64,000 nt of DNA from Kineobactrum salinum (GCF_010669285.1 NZ_CP048711.1:2666001-2730000), one strand, 5' to 3'. Shown: positions 31,243-40,861, counted from the stretch's first letter. Program-made: numbers and translations. Notes: a model not told the origin generated them from the letters alone.

Positions 31243-32283
31243 ATGATGACCAGATTGAAAGAGCGGATAGCGGCCTGGCGTAGCGGCGCCGATGCCCGCC
31301 ATCGCTGGCTGATGGCAGTGTTGCTGGTGCTGCTGGTCTACCTGGTGCTGACGATACTGCTGGGTATGTACTGGAGCATTGCTCCGGCCCGCTTTGATGT
31401 CACCGCGCGGGCCGCGCAGTACGCCGAGGAGGACGGGGCCCAGGTGACCACCGGCTCCACCATGACTGCCGCGTTGATTGGCGTCATGGAAACCCTGCTA
31501 GAAAAGCCCGGTGGCTACCTGCAGAACGATGTGTTCCCGCCCGGGCTGTGGCTGGACAATATCCCCAACTGGGAATACGGCGCACTGATCCAGTCCCGCG
31601 ATCTGGCGCGGGCGCTGCGCGAGGTGCTCAGCCGTTCCCAGTCACAGTCGACTGAGGACAAGGACCTGTCCCTGGCGGAGCCCCGCTTCAACTTCACAGC
31701 CGACAGCTGGATATTGCCGGCGGCGGAATCCGAGTACCGGGATGCGATCGGCTATGTGCGCAGCTACCTGCGGCGGTTGCAGGACGAGGACGTCAGGAAT
31801 GCCCAATTCTATGCCCGCGCCGACAATCTGCGCTACTGGCTGGCGACCGTCGATTCCCGTCTCGGGAGCCTGTCCCAGCGGCTCAGTGCCAGCGTGGGCA
31901 AGCGCCGCCTCAACACTGATCTTTCCGGCGAGGGCAGCGCCAGGCAGTCGACCCGCAGCGGCGACGAGGTGGCGGTCCAGACGCCGTGGAGCGAGATCGA
32001 TGATGTCTTTTTCGAGGCCCGCGGGACGGCCTGGGCGCTGATCCATTTCCTGAAGGCCGCGGAAGTGGACTTTGCCGATGTGCTGGCCAACAAGAATGCC
32101 CGGGTCAGCCTGCGACAGATCATTCGGGAGCTGGAGGCCACCCAGGCCACTATCTGGAGCCCGATGATCCTGAATGGCAGTGGCATGGGCGTACTGGCCA
32201 ACCATTCGCTGGTGATGGCCTCCTACATCAGCCGCGCCAACGCGGCGATCGTGGATTTGCGCGACCTGTTATCCCAGGGTTGA
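31243..32283 (+). CDS. DUF2333 family membrane-anchored protein
   Basis: 346 residues from ATG 31243 (second ATG at 31246). One membrane helix at about residues 24-44 (WLMAVLLVLLVYLVLTILLG), then a large, mostly helical soluble part. The PGGYLQNDVFPPGLWLDNIPNWEYGAL segment near residue 88 is the region by which I recognise DUF2333; no function is known. Its TGA is shared with the first three bases of the mobile element at 32281, and the pre-insertion sequence probably had TGA at the same place (see findings). Probably co-transcribed with the copper chaperone gene. Confidence 0.8.
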   Translation: MMTRLKERIAAWRSGADARHRWLMAVLLVLLVYLVLTILLGMYWSIAPARFDVTARAAQYAEEDGAQVTTGSTMTAALIGVMETLLEKPGGYLQNDVFPPGLWLDNIPNWEYGALIQSRDLARALREVLSRSQSQSTEDKDLSLAEPRFNFTADSWILPAAESEYRDAIGYVRSYLRRLQDEDVRNAQFYARADNLRYWLATVDSRLGSLSQRLSASVGKRRLNTDLSGEGSARQSTRSGDEVAVQTPWSEIDDVFFEARGTAWALIHFLKAAEVDFADVLANKNARVSLRQIIRELEATQATIWSPMILNGSGMGVLANHSLVMASYISRANAAIVDLRDLLSQG

Positions 32284-32462
32284 ATGGCACTTGCCAAGGC
32301 GATTGGGTGCCTATAATCCGGTCACTACTTCCGGTGAGTACTTTCGAGACACGCCGTGAACCCTTCCATGGGGGCTCGGATGCGACATCCATGTCGCATA
32401 CGGTCTCGAAAGTACTCACCGGAAGTAGCGCCCTCATTCCGGAGCAGACCTGAAGTAGTGCT
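32281..32462. mobile_element. MITE-like palindromic element, copy 1
   Basis: 182 bp starting TGAATGGCACT, as in copy 2 at 50074. Flanked by direct repeats CCAGGGT (32274-32280 and 32463-32469), consistent with a target-site duplication. It holds a perfect 26-bp stem (32325-32350 with 32403-32428) and an inner palindrome, ATGCGACAT-CC-ATGTCGCAT (32380-32399). The right end is shortened compared with copy 2 (ends AGTGCT rather than AGTGCCATTCA). No coding capacity. Confidence 0.8.
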
Positions 32463-32486
32463 CCAGGGTTGATTGAGTTTGTTTAT

Positions 32487-32831
32487 CTATTTGCGGTCGT
32501 AGCGCAGACGGGTGCCGGTATCCAAAGACAGGCGAATCTCGGTGGCACTGATGGCTGCGGGAAAGTAGGTGCCGGACAGTTTCGCATCCAGCAGGCTGGC
32601 GCCTTCCAGGTTGGTGTCCCGGAAATCGATGCCACTGAGATCCGCATTGCGGAAGTAGGAGTTGCTGAAGTCCAGCCCACGGGCATTCATGTTGCGCAGG
32701 TCCCGGCCGCGATAGTCGCCGCTGCGCAGCTCACTGGTGTCCAGCGTGTCCCGCTGCTCATTGAAACCCTTGATATCCTCATTGCGCAGCAACTGGTAGA
32801 GGGGGTCTTGCTTGATAACAGGTTTGCTCAT
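32487..32831 (-). CDS. Pentapeptide-repeat protein
   Basis: 114 residues. From about residue 35 to 95 there are consecutive A(D/N)LxX-type repeats (YRGRDLRNMNARGLDFSNSY, then FRNADLSGIDFRDTNLEGAS), which build a right-handed beta-helix. Some such proteins mimic DNA and bind gyrase, but most have no known role and this one is short. It lies alone between the mobile element and the divergent polB. Confidence 0.75.
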   Translation of the reverse strand: MSKPVIKQDPLYQLLRNEDIKGFNEQRDTLDTSELRSGDYRGRDLRNMNARGLDFSNSYFRNADLSGIDFRDTNLEGASLLDAKLSGTYFPAAISATEIRLSLDTGTRLRYDRK

Positions 32832-32909
32832 GGGCTTGGCTTCCGGGCAGTATTTCGCGAATCAACAGGGCGTGAACGATGCACTATAGCTTAAGCCACC
32901 CGGCCGCCC

Positions 32910-35285
32910 ATGCCTAGCGTACAGGGCGCGCAGCGGGACCTGGATTGCGAGGGTTTTCTGCTGAGCCGGCACTGGCGCGACACTCCGCGGGGGATCGAGC
33001 TGGAGTTCTGGTTCGCCAGCGAAGCGGGACCGCTGCGGGTGCTGGTGCAGGGTGAGCGCAGTGTCTTGTTTCTCTCCGCCCGGGAGACAGCACAGCAGCA
33101 GGCCCTGCTGGAGTCCTGGCCGGGTGTCAACTGCCGTCCGCTGGCGCTGCGGGATTTCAGCATGGGGCAGGTGACCGGCGTCTACAGCGACAGCTACCGC
33201 CAGGCCCGCGAGCTTGCCGACCAGCTGCGGGCCCGGGGGGCGACGCCGCTGGAGGCTGATATCAATCCCGCCGACCGCTTCCTGATGGAGCGATTCATCG
33301 CCGGCGGCGCGCGGCTGCGGGGGGCCGCGGTGTCGCGTGGCGACCATCTGCAACTGTTGAATCCCGCGCTGCGCCCCGCCGCCTGCCGCCCCGTGCTGAA
33401 GCAGGTCTCTTTCGATATAGAAACCGCGCTGGAAGGCCTGCAGTTGTATTCGATCGCGGTGCATGCCAGCGGCCCGGAGGGCGAGCAGCGCCGGGTCTTC
33501 ATGCTGGGTGCCGGCGCGGAGGCGGACTATGTGGCGGCGTTCCCTACCCAGGCCGCGGTGCTGCGGGCCTTCCTGGACTTTGTCGCGGTCTACGACCCGG
33601 ATGTACTGATCGGCTGGAACGTGGTGAATTTCGATACCTGGTACCTGCAGCGGCTGGCGGACCAGCTGGGCCTGCCGCTGCGGCTGGGCCGGGGAGGTGC
33701 CACGGTGCACTGGCGCGAGCTGGACGCAGAGGGCGAGCGGCGCACAGCGCGGCTGCCCGGGCGGGCGCTGCTGGATGGCATCGAATTGCTGCGCGCGGCA
33801 TTCTATCGCTTCGAGAGCTTTTCCCTGGAAGCGGTGGCCCGGGAGCTGCTGGGCGAGGGCAAGCTCCTGCACGGCGCTGACCGCGGCGCCGAAATCACCC
33901 GCCTGTTCCAGCAGGACAAGACCCGCCTGGCCGCCTACAACCTGCGTGACTGCGAGCTGGTGAGCGCCATCTTCAGCAAGACCCGTCTGCTGGAATTCGC
34001 GCTGGCCCGCAGTGCCATGACCGGGCTTAATCTCGACCGTTTGGGCGGTTCGGTGGCGAGCTTTGACAACCTCTATCTGCCGCGTCTGCACCGTGCAGGC
34101 TATGTGGCGCCCACTGCCAGCGGTGATCTCGCCGGCAGTCCGGGCGGCTTCGTGCTCGATTCCCAGCCGGGAATCTACGACCACGTGCTGGTGCTGGATT
34201 TCAAGAGCCTGTACCCCAGCATTATTCGCACCTTCGCCGTCGACCCGCTGGGGCTGGCGCTGGGAATGGCCGGCACGTTGCCGGAGTCCGCCACACTGGC
34301 GGGCTTCGACGGTACCCGGTTTGCCCGCGAAGGCCATATCCTGCCGGGTCTGATTGCCGATCTGTGGCGGCAACGGGATGATGCCCGCAGTGCCGCCGAT
34401 GCGCCGCTGGCCCAGGCCATCAAGATCATCATGAACTCGTTCTACGGTGTGCTGGGCACGCCCGGCTGCCGGTTCTTCGACCCGCGCCTGGCCAGCGCCA
34501 TCACCCGCCGCGGCCATGAGATTCTGCTGCGCACCCGCGAGCGCATTGAGGCCAGCGGCCACCGGGTTATCTACGGCGACACCGATTCGGTGTTTGTCTG
34601 GATCGCCGGGGCGGCAGATGACGCCAGCGCCGAGGCCGCCGGACGCGAGCTGGAACGAGACCTGAATGTCTGGTGGCAGCAGGAGATCGAGCGGCAGTTT
34701 GGCCTGGAAAGTGTGCTGGAGCTGCAGTTCGAAACCCATTTCCGGCGCTTTTTGATGCCCACCATACGCGGCTCCGACAGGGGCAGCAAAAAACGCTACG
34801 CCGGACTGGTGGGTAGCGGTGCGGCGCAACAACTGGTGTTCAAGGGATTGGAGAACGTGCGCAGTGACTGGACCCGGCTGGCACGCGAATTCCAGCAGGA
34901 GCTGTACCGGCGCGTGTTCCTCGAACTGCCCTACGAGGACTACCTCTGTGGCCTGAGCGCGGCGGTACTGAGCGGCGAGCGGGACAGTGAGCTGGTCTAC
35001 CGCAAGCGCTTGCGCCGCCGGCTGGACGACTACCAGCGCAACGTGCCGCCCCACGTGCAGGCCGCCCGGCTGTACCGCGAGCGCAGCCTGCCATTGCCGA
35101 GGCGCGGCGACTGGATCGAGTATGTGATCACCACGGCGGGACCTGAGCCCGCCGCGGCCCGGCAGGCGCCGCTGGATTACGACCACTACGTTGAACGCCA
35201 GCTGCAGCCGGTGGCAGATGGCATTCTCGGCCTGCTGGGCACCTCGTTCGACACCCTGACGGGCCGCCAGATCGACCTGTTCTGA
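32910..35285 (+). CDS. polB: DNA polymerase II (family B)
   Basis: 791 residues, close to E. coli Pol II (783). It acts in translesion synthesis and replication restart. The N-terminal domain is followed by a 3'-5' exonuclease with SFDIETALEG (ExoI), GWNVVNFDTWYLQ (ExoII) and YNLRDCELV (ExoIII). Polymerase motifs are intact: LDFKSLYPSIIRTF (A), KIIMNSFYGVLGTPGCRFFD (B) and YGDTDSVFVW (C). It is SOS-controlled in E. coli; I found no clear LexA box in the short gap upstream. The gene is alone here. Confidence 0.96.
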   Translation: MPSVQGAQRDLDCEGFLLSRHWRDTPRGIELEFWFASEAGPLRVLVQGERSVLFLSARETAQQQALLESWPGVNCRPLALRDFSMGQVTGVYSDSYRQARELADQLRARGATPLEADINPADRFLMERFIAGGARLRGAAVSRGDHLQLLNPALRPAACRPVLKQVSFDIETALEGLQLYSIAVHASGPEGEQRRVFMLGAGAEADYVAAFPTQAAVLRAFLDFVAVYDPDVLIGWNVVNFDTWYLQRLADQLGLPLRLGRGGATVHWRELDAEGERRTARLPGRALLDGIELLRAAFYRFESFSLEAVARELLGEGKLLHGADRGAEITRLFQQDKTRLAAYNLRDCELVSAIFSKTRLLEFALARSAMTGLNLDRLGGSVASFDNLYLPRLHRAGYVAPTASGDLAGSPGGFVLDSQPGIYDHVLVLDFKSLYPSIIRTFAVDPLGLALGMAGTLPESATLAGFDGTRFAREGHILPGLIADLWRQRDDARSAADAPLAQAIKIIMNSFYGVLGTPGCRFFDPRLASAITRRGHEILLRTRERIEASGHRVIYGDTDSVFVWIAGAADDASAEAAGRELERDLNVWWQQEIERQFGLESVLELQFETHFRRFLMPTIRGSDRGSKKRYAGLVGSGAAQQLVFKGLENVRSDWTRLAREFQQELYRRVFLELPYEDYLCGLSAAVLSGERDSELVYRKRLRRRLDDYQRNVPPHVQAARLYRERSLPLPRRGDWIEYVITTAGPEPAAARQAPLDYDHYVERQLQPVADGILGLLGTSFDTLTGRQIDLF

Positions 35286-35433
35286 ATGCGGTCCATGGGC
35301 CGCACACGAGGTTTGAAAAAGCCTCAGCCCACCTCGGTTTCGTCTGGCTCCGCGCGATTGTCGGCAGCCTCCACTTGTGTCCGTGCTGTGGACGAAGGGG
35401 AGGGAAGGCTCGTGATTTATGACTCAATAAGCA

Positions 35434-36435
35434 TTAGTTGCCGAAAAACTCCGCGCGCAGGGCGGGATAATCCGCTGCTGGCAGGCGCGGACCGAAATTT
35501 GCCACTACCTTGCCAGCGGCCAGGCTGGCGAAGCGGCCGGCCGTGGCGAAGTCCTCGCCGCGGTCGAGGGCGTGCAGGAAGGCGCCGGCAAACATGTCCC
35601 CGGCGCCATTGCTGTCGACCGCCTGCACACGATGGGGTGGAATCTGCTCCAGTCGCTGGCCGTCCCAGGTCAGCGCGCCCTCGGCGCCACGGGTAATGAC
35701 GAAGCGGCGGGCCACCTGGCGCAACCGCTCGATCGCCTCGTCCAGCTGCTCGGTCCGGCCCCAGCCCAGGGCTTCCTCGACGTTGCAGAACACCAGATCC
35801 AGTTGCCGGCCGATAATGGCCTGCATGCCCTCGCGAAAATAGTTGACCATACCGGGGTCGGAGAAGCTGAGCACGGTTTTCACCCCCGCGGCCTCAGCCA
35901 GTTCCCGGGCCCGGACTGCCGCCGCGAGGCCGGTAGGGGAGGTAACCAGGTAGCCCTCGATGTACAGGTAGCGAGAGTCAGCCAGCGCCTGCGCATCCAG
36001 CTGCGCGACTGACAGCGTTTCGCTGATGCCGAGAAAGGTGTTCATGCTGCGCTCGGCATCGGGAGAAATCAGCACCAGGCATTTGCCGGTAGTGCCCGGG
36101 GGGCGTTGGCCGGGCATGCAGTGGTCCACGCCGGCTGCCTCCAGGTCGTGCAGGTAGATCGAACCGTCGGTATCGTCGGCGACCTTGCAGGACATGAACG
36201 TGGGGGTGCCGAACTGGGCCGCTGCAATCATGGAATTGCCGGCGCTGCCGCCGCTGGCATGGCTGGCCTTGACCAGGTGGTCGCGCAGATGGCCCAGCAG
36301 CTCGGCCTGGCGTGCCTCATCCACCAGTGTCATCAAGCCCCGTTCCACGCCCATCCGCGTGAGTTCTTCGTCCCTGACCTGCACCTCCGTATCCACCAGT
36401 GCCGCCCCGATGCCGTAAATCCCGTATTTTTTCAT
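35434..36435 (-). CDS. PfkB-family carbohydrate kinase (adenosine kinase-like)
   Basis: 333 residues with the ribokinase fold. GIGAALVDTEVQV at the N-terminus, the GGSAGNSMIAAAQFG substrate-site signature near residue 62, and the C-terminal signature DSNGAGDMFAGAFLHAL near 274 with the catalytic Asp. The AALVD/GGSAGN pattern is that of proteins annotated as adenosine kinase in marine gammaproteobacteria, but the true substrate (adenosine, inosine or a sugar) cannot be read from sequence. Divergent from mrcB with an 87-bp spacer. Confidence 0.85.
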   Translation of the reverse strand: MKKYGIYGIGAALVDTEVQVRDEELTRMGVERGLMTLVDEARQAELLGHLRDHLVKASHASGGSAGNSMIAAAQFGTPTFMSCKVADDTDGSIYLHDLEAAGVDHCMPGQRPPGTTGKCLVLISPDAERSMNTFLGISETLSVAQLDAQALADSRYLYIEGYLVTSPTGLAAAVRARELAEAAGVKTVLSFSDPGMVNYFREGMQAIIGRQLDLVFCNVEEALGWGRTEQLDEAIERLRQVARRFVITRGAEGALTWDGQRLEQIPPHRVQAVDSNGAGDMFAGAFLHALDRGEDFATAGRFASLAAGKVVANFGPRLPAADYPALRAEFFGN

Positions 36436-36522
36436 GTTCGCTGTGGTCCCCTTGCCGTCAGGCCGCTATTATCCGCATCCTTCGGGCAATTGAAAGCGGC
36501 TCTGTTATACACTCCGCAGCAC

Positions 36523-38778
36523 ATGACCAAGACTCGTCGACCTCTCCTCAAGATTCTGCTCACCGCAATCGCGGCGGGAGTGCTGTGTCTGGTGTATCTG
36601 GACGCGCGTATCACCTCGACATTCACCGACAAGATGTGGGAGTTGCCGGCGAAAGTGTATGCGCGCCCGCTGGAGCTGTATACCGGAGCCCGGTTGTCGG
36701 CCGATGACCTGGCGTGGGAGCTGGAGGTGCTGGGCTACCGCAAGGTGACTGCCGCACGGCGTCCCGGCCAGGTGTCTCGCGCCGGCAACCGCTTCGACCT
36801 CTATACCCGCGGCTTCGATTTTCCCGGTGAGAGCGAGCCGGCGCGCCCCCTGCGCATTGAATTGCGGGATGACAGGGTACAGCAGCTGGTCAGCAATGGC
36901 AGGGGGCTTGACCTGATGCGGCTGGATCCCGTGCAGATCGGGGGGATCTATCCACAACATGGTGAGGACAGGTTGCTGGTACGGCTGGCGGATGTGCCTG
37001 AAACCTTGCGTCTGGGTTTGCTGGCAGTTGAAGACCAGCGCTTTTACCGACATTGGGGCTTTTCCATCAGCGGTATTGCCAGGGCTGCCTTCAGCAACCT
37101 GCGCTCTGGCCAGGTCGTGGCGGGAGGCAGCACCATTACCCAGCAGCTGGTCAAGAATTACTACCTGACCCCCGAGCGCACCATAGTGCGCAAGCTCACC
37201 GAACTGGTGATGGCGGTGCTGCTGGAGCTGCATTACAGCAAGGAGCAGATCCTCGAGAGCTACGTCAATGAAATCTATCTGGGACAGGAGGGGCCCCGTG
37301 CCATCCACGGCTTTGCGCTGGCAGCGCGGCACTATTTCGACACGCCGCTGGAACAGCTGGAGTTGCATCAGCAGGCACTGTTGATCGGCATGATCAAGGG
37401 GCCGTCCCTGTACAACCCGTTGCGCAATCCCGAGCGGGCCCGCGAGCGGCGCGACCTGGTGCTGGGCCTGATGGCAGAGCAGGATGTCATTTCCGGGGAA
37501 CAGGCGCAGGCCGCGCGGGCACAACCGCTGGGCCTGAACAATCGCCGGGGGATACGCGATACTTTCCCGGCATACCTGGATCTGGTGCGGCGCCAGTTGC
37601 GTCTGGAGTACCGGGATGAGGATCTGGCCACCCTGGGCCTCAGCATCTTCACCAGCTTCGATCCGCTGCTGCAGCGCCAGCTGGAACTGAGCAGTGCGGC
37701 AGTGCTGCAGCAGCTGGACGGTTCGGGTGAGCTGCAGACGGCCTCAGTGGTCACCCGCTTTGACAGCGGCGAGGTGGCCGCGCTGATCGGCGGCAGGAAG
37801 GTACGCTACGCGGGCTTCAATCGCGCCCTGGATGCGCGCCGGCCCGCGGGTTCGCTGCTCAAGCCCGCTGTGTACCTGGCCGCGCTGGAGCAGCCCACCC
37901 GCTATACCCTGGCCACACCATTGTCGGATACCCCCTTCCAGGTAGATGGGCCCGGCGACCAGCTGTGGGAGCCGCGCAATTTCGATCGCCAGGCACACGG
38001 TGAGGTGCTGCTGCACCGGGCCCTGTCGAACTCCTACAATATGGCCACCGCCCGTCTGGCGATGGATCTGGGGCTGGATGCGATCGTCGACATGCTGCGC
38101 CGGCTGGGCCTGGAGGGCCCGATACCGCGGGTGCCGGCGCTGAGCCTGGGCGCCGGTGCCTACTCCCCGATGGACATGGCGGCGATGTACCAGAGCATTG
38201 CCGCCGGCGGTTTCCGGATGCCGCTGCGCAGTATCCGTGATATCGTCGACGCCCGCGGCGAACCGCTGCGGCGCTATCCGCTGGAATATGACCGCACTGT
38301 CAGCCTGCAGGCCATGCATTTGTTGCACTACGGGCTGCGCGAAGTGGTGCGTGAAGGCACCGGGCGGGGAGTCTATAATTATCTGGGCAGCAATTTTGAC
38401 GTGGCGGGCAAGACCGGTACCACCAACGATGGCCGTGATTCGTGGTTTGCGGGCTTCTCCGGGGACTTGCTGACGGTGAGCTGGATCGGTCGGGACGACA
38501 ACGGCGCCACCGGGCTCACCGGCAGCAGCGGTGCCCTGCGGGTGTGGGCCCATTTCATGTCACGCGCCAGCCAGCGCCCGCTGGACTACCGCATGCCGGA
38601 CCAGATCAAGCCGGTCTGGGTCGACGGCAATAGCGGTGCTCTCAGCGCCGACGGCTGTTTGGGTGCGCGGATGATGCCGTTTATTGCCGGTTCCGAACCG
38701 CGCCAGCGCAGCGACTGCACAGGGCGGGAATCCACCATCAAGGACTGGTTTCAGTCCCTGTTCGGAGACAAGAAATGA
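36523..38778 (+). CDS. mrcB: Penicillin-binding protein 1B
   Basis: 751 residues from ATG 36523 (MTKTRRPLLKILLTAIAAG); the frame continues far upstream over the kinase gene without support. Bifunctional peptidoglycan glycosyltransferase/transpeptidase anchored by one membrane helix (about 9-26). A UB2H-like domain (about 55-130) is followed by GT51 with VEDQRFYRHWGFSISG and GGSTITQQLVKNYYL, then the transpeptidase with SLLK in RPAGSLLKPAVYL, SNSYNMATARL and KTGTTNDGRDSWF. Its TGA overlaps the start of the lipoprotein gene by four bases, matching an activator-enzyme operon. Confidence 0.96.
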   Translation: MTKTRRPLLKILLTAIAAGVLCLVYLDARITSTFTDKMWELPAKVYARPLELYTGARLSADDLAWELEVLGYRKVTAARRPGQVSRAGNRFDLYTRGFDFPGESEPARPLRIELRDDRVQQLVSNGRGLDLMRLDPVQIGGIYPQHGEDRLLVRLADVPETLRLGLLAVEDQRFYRHWGFSISGIARAAFSNLRSGQVVAGGSTITQQLVKNYYLTPERTIVRKLTELVMAVLLELHYSKEQILESYVNEIYLGQEGPRAIHGFALAARHYFDTPLEQLELHQQALLIGMIKGPSLYNPLRNPERARERRDLVLGLMAEQDVISGEQAQAARAQPLGLNNRRGIRDTFPAYLDLVRRQLRLEYRDEDLATLGLSIFTSFDPLLQRQLELSSAAVLQQLDGSGELQTASVVTRFDSGEVAALIGGRKVRYAGFNRALDARRPAGSLLKPAVYLAALEQPTRYTLATPLSDTPFQVDGPGDQLWEPRNFDRQAHGEVLLHRALSNSYNMATARLAMDLGLDAIVDMLRRLGLEGPIPRVPALSLGAGAYSPMDMAAMYQSIAAGGFRMPLRSIRDIVDARGEPLRRYPLEYDRTVSLQAMHLLHYGLREVVREGTGRGVYNYLGSNFDVAGKTGTTNDGRDSWFAGFSGDLLTVSWIGRDDNGATGLTGSSGALRVWAHFMSRASQRPLDYRMPDQIKPVWVDGNSGALSADGCLGARMMPFIAGSEPRQRSDCTGRESTIKDWFQSLFGDKK

Positions 38779-39214
38779 TGGCGATGACTGTGCGGATGCG
38801 AGCTTTGCCGCTGGCGGGTCTGCTGTTGCTGCTGGCAGGCTGTAGCATTTACTCCCCCCGGGGCGGCAGCCGGCGCCGGTGGAGACGCGACCGGATCCCA
38901 CCGTGGTGACACCTCCCGAAACACAGCCGCCACGGCCAGCGCCCGTGCCGCCCGAGCCCAGTGCCGTCCACGCCTACGGCCCCCTGCTGGCGCGTGCGGA
39001 AACCGCTACAGCGCAGGGCGATTACGAGCAGGCGCTGGCATTGCTGGAGCGGGCCCAGCGGATCGATCCCGACAGCGCCGAGGTATACCTGCACCTGGCT
39101 CGCACCTATGCCGCCCAGGGCCAGACTGACCGTTCCCGCGCCACCGCCGAGCGCGGTATGCTGTACTGCCGTGGCGACCGCGAGTGCGCCGCGCTGCGGG
39201 CCCTGATCCGCTGA
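38775..39214 (+). pseudogene. lpoP: LpoP-like TPR lipoprotein (PBP1b activator), frameshifted by one base
   Basis: From ATG 38775 a lipoprotein signal peptide ends in the lipobox LLLLAGC (Cys about residue 23). The frame is then lost at the C6G4 run 38854-38863; QPAPVETRPDPTVV continues in another frame. One added base gives 441 nt, 146 residues: a lipid anchor, a Pro-rich linker (about 30-60) and TPR-like helices (YGPLLARAETATAQGDYEQ, then AEVYLHLARTYAAQGQ). An outer-membrane TPR lipoprotein coded immediately after mrcB is the arrangement of Pseudomonas LpoP, which activates PBP1b; the assignment rests on layout and position. The break resembles six others in this window. Confidence 0.7.
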
Positions 39215-39282
39215 GATGCGGCGCAGTGTCCACTCCTGTTCTCGTCTGTCGAATCCCGCGGCCCTGCCGGTTGGCTAGCCTG

Positions 39283-40779
39283 TCAGCTGCACTCTGGGGC
39301 CGCGCTCTCGTCGCACTGCAATGCGAAGCCATCGTCGGTCGGAACAAAACGCAGTTGTTGATTGATGCAGGCAGGGGTGTCGCCGGCAGAGTGGCTGACA
39401 AAGATGATCTGGGTGTCGCTGTGGGTGGCAATATGGTCGATCGCCCGCAGCATCAGCTGCCGGTGGGGGCCATCCAGGCCCAGGGTGGGTTCGTCCAGCA
39501 GCAGTATCGCCGGTGACTTGACCATGGCCCGGGCCAGCAACACCATCCGCTGCAGGCCGAAAGACAGGGTATCGAAGCCGGCCCGGCTGTATTGGGCCAG
39601 CCCCAGTGCCGTCAGCCATTGCTGCGCGGTGTGGCGCTGCACATCGCCCCAGTCGTCGAACAGGCCGACACTGTCAAAGAAGCCCGATACCACGACTTCC
39701 AGCGCCCGCATGTTGTGGGCGAAGTTGAGTTGCAGCTGGGTGTCCAGCTGGCCGTATTTCTGCTTGATATCCCAGATGCTCTCGCCGCTGCCCCGGCGGC
39801 GCCCAAACAGGGTGATGTCCTGCCCGTAGGCCTTGTGATTGTCTCCCGTGATCAGGCTGAGCAGGGTGGTCTTGCCACAGCCGTTGGGTCCGGATATGCA
39901 GCAGTGCTGGCCGCGCCTGAATTCCCAGTTCACCCCGCGCAATACCTGCAACTCGCCGTAGCTGACGCTGACGTCGCGCAGCGTCAGCAGCGGCCCGTCC
40001 GGCAGGGAATAGGGGCGCTGGGCCGGGGCAGGCAACGCGCCCAAGGGCGGTAGCGGCGGATCCATCAGTGCCCTGACGGCGGGCTGTGCCAGCACGGAAG
40101 CGCGCTCGCCGCAGTCCAGCACACGGCCGTTGTCCAGTACCAGCACGTGGCTGACCCCGGCCGGTATATCCTCCAGTTGCCGGCACAGCAGCAGCACACT
40201 GGCGGTCCCCTGCAGCAGCTCGTCTATCGCCTCGCGCATCGCCTGCTGGCTGGCATGGTCCAGGCCGTCCAGCGGGCTGTCCAGTATCAGCAGGGCCGGC
40301 TGACTGAGCAGTGCCCGCACCAGCAGGGTCTTGCGCATCTCACCGGTGGAGATAAAGCGCAGGCCCCGCTGCAGAATATGCTCCATCCGCAGGCGCGCCA
40401 CCCAGTCCCGGAAGCGGTTGTCGGGTTCGCGGCCATCGAGGATGGCGTCCTGGACCCGGGTGCCGGGGTCGGAGGCATCGGCGCGAAACTCGGAATCGTC
40501 CAGCTTGCGGTCCCTCGCGCACAGCGCCTGGGCCTGCTCGAAGCAGACATAGGCGACCCCCTGGCGAGGCAATTCCGGTGAGGCCTGGAACTGCCCCGAG
40601 AAGTGGCTGGCCTGGCCGCTGAGGATGCGCGCCAGGCTGGTCTTGCCAGCGCCATTGGGGCCGATGCAGGCCCAGTGCTGGCCCTGCAGCAGCTCCCAGT
40701 CGATGTGGCGCAGGACGGGTTTTGCGCGGTAGACCAGGCTGATGTCCCGCATACTGAAAAGTGTCGTATTGCTGCTCAT
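39283..40779 (-). CDS. modF: ModF-like protein with two fused ABC ATPase domains
   Basis: 498 residues from ATG 40779 (MSSNTTLFSMRDISLVY); the open frame to 41046 is unsupported. Two ABC modules: the first with GPNGAGKTSLARIL (Walker A), FISTGEMRKTLLVRAL (signature) and LLILDSPLDGLD; the second with GPNGCGKTTLLSLITGD, LSFGLQRMVLLARAM and ILLLDEPTLGLD. The Walker B of the first module has Ser where the catalytic Glu is usual (DSPL rather than DEPL), so that site may not hydrolyse ATP. LFGRRRGSGESIWDIKQKYG is highly characteristic of E. coli ModF. No modABC genes are nearby. Divergent from the NUDIX gene. Confidence 0.88.
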   Translation of the reverse strand: MSSNTTLFSMRDISLVYRAKPVLRHIDWELLQGQHWACIGPNGAGKTSLARILSGQASHFSGQFQASPELPRQGVAYVCFEQAQALCARDRKLDDSEFRADASDPGTRVQDAILDGREPDNRFRDWVARLRMEHILQRGLRFISTGEMRKTLLVRALLSQPALLILDSPLDGLDHASQQAMREAIDELLQGTASVLLLCRQLEDIPAGVSHVLVLDNGRVLDCGERASVLAQPAVRALMDPPLPPLGALPAPAQRPYSLPDGPLLTLRDVSVSYGELQVLRGVNWEFRRGQHCCISGPNGCGKTTLLSLITGDNHKAYGQDITLFGRRRGSGESIWDIKQKYGQLDTQLQLNFAHNMRALEVVVSGFFDSVGLFDDWGDVQRHTAQQWLTALGLAQYSRAGFDTLSFGLQRMVLLARAMVKSPAILLLDEPTLGLDGPHRQLMLRAIDHIATHSDTQIIFVSHSAGDTPACINQQLRFVPTDDGFALQCDESAAPECS

Positions 40780-40861
40780 TGTTTGGCTCTTGTGGTTCAG
40801 GTGACTTGTCACCGCGTCTCCCGGCTGGCTTAATCCGGTACTGGATTGTGAGAAATTTCTG

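Noticed and set aside
32862-35186. 774-codon open frame antisense to DNA polymerase II
   Set aside because: No recognisable domains, composition typical of antisense of a GC-rich gene, and polB on the other strand has all catalytic motifs.
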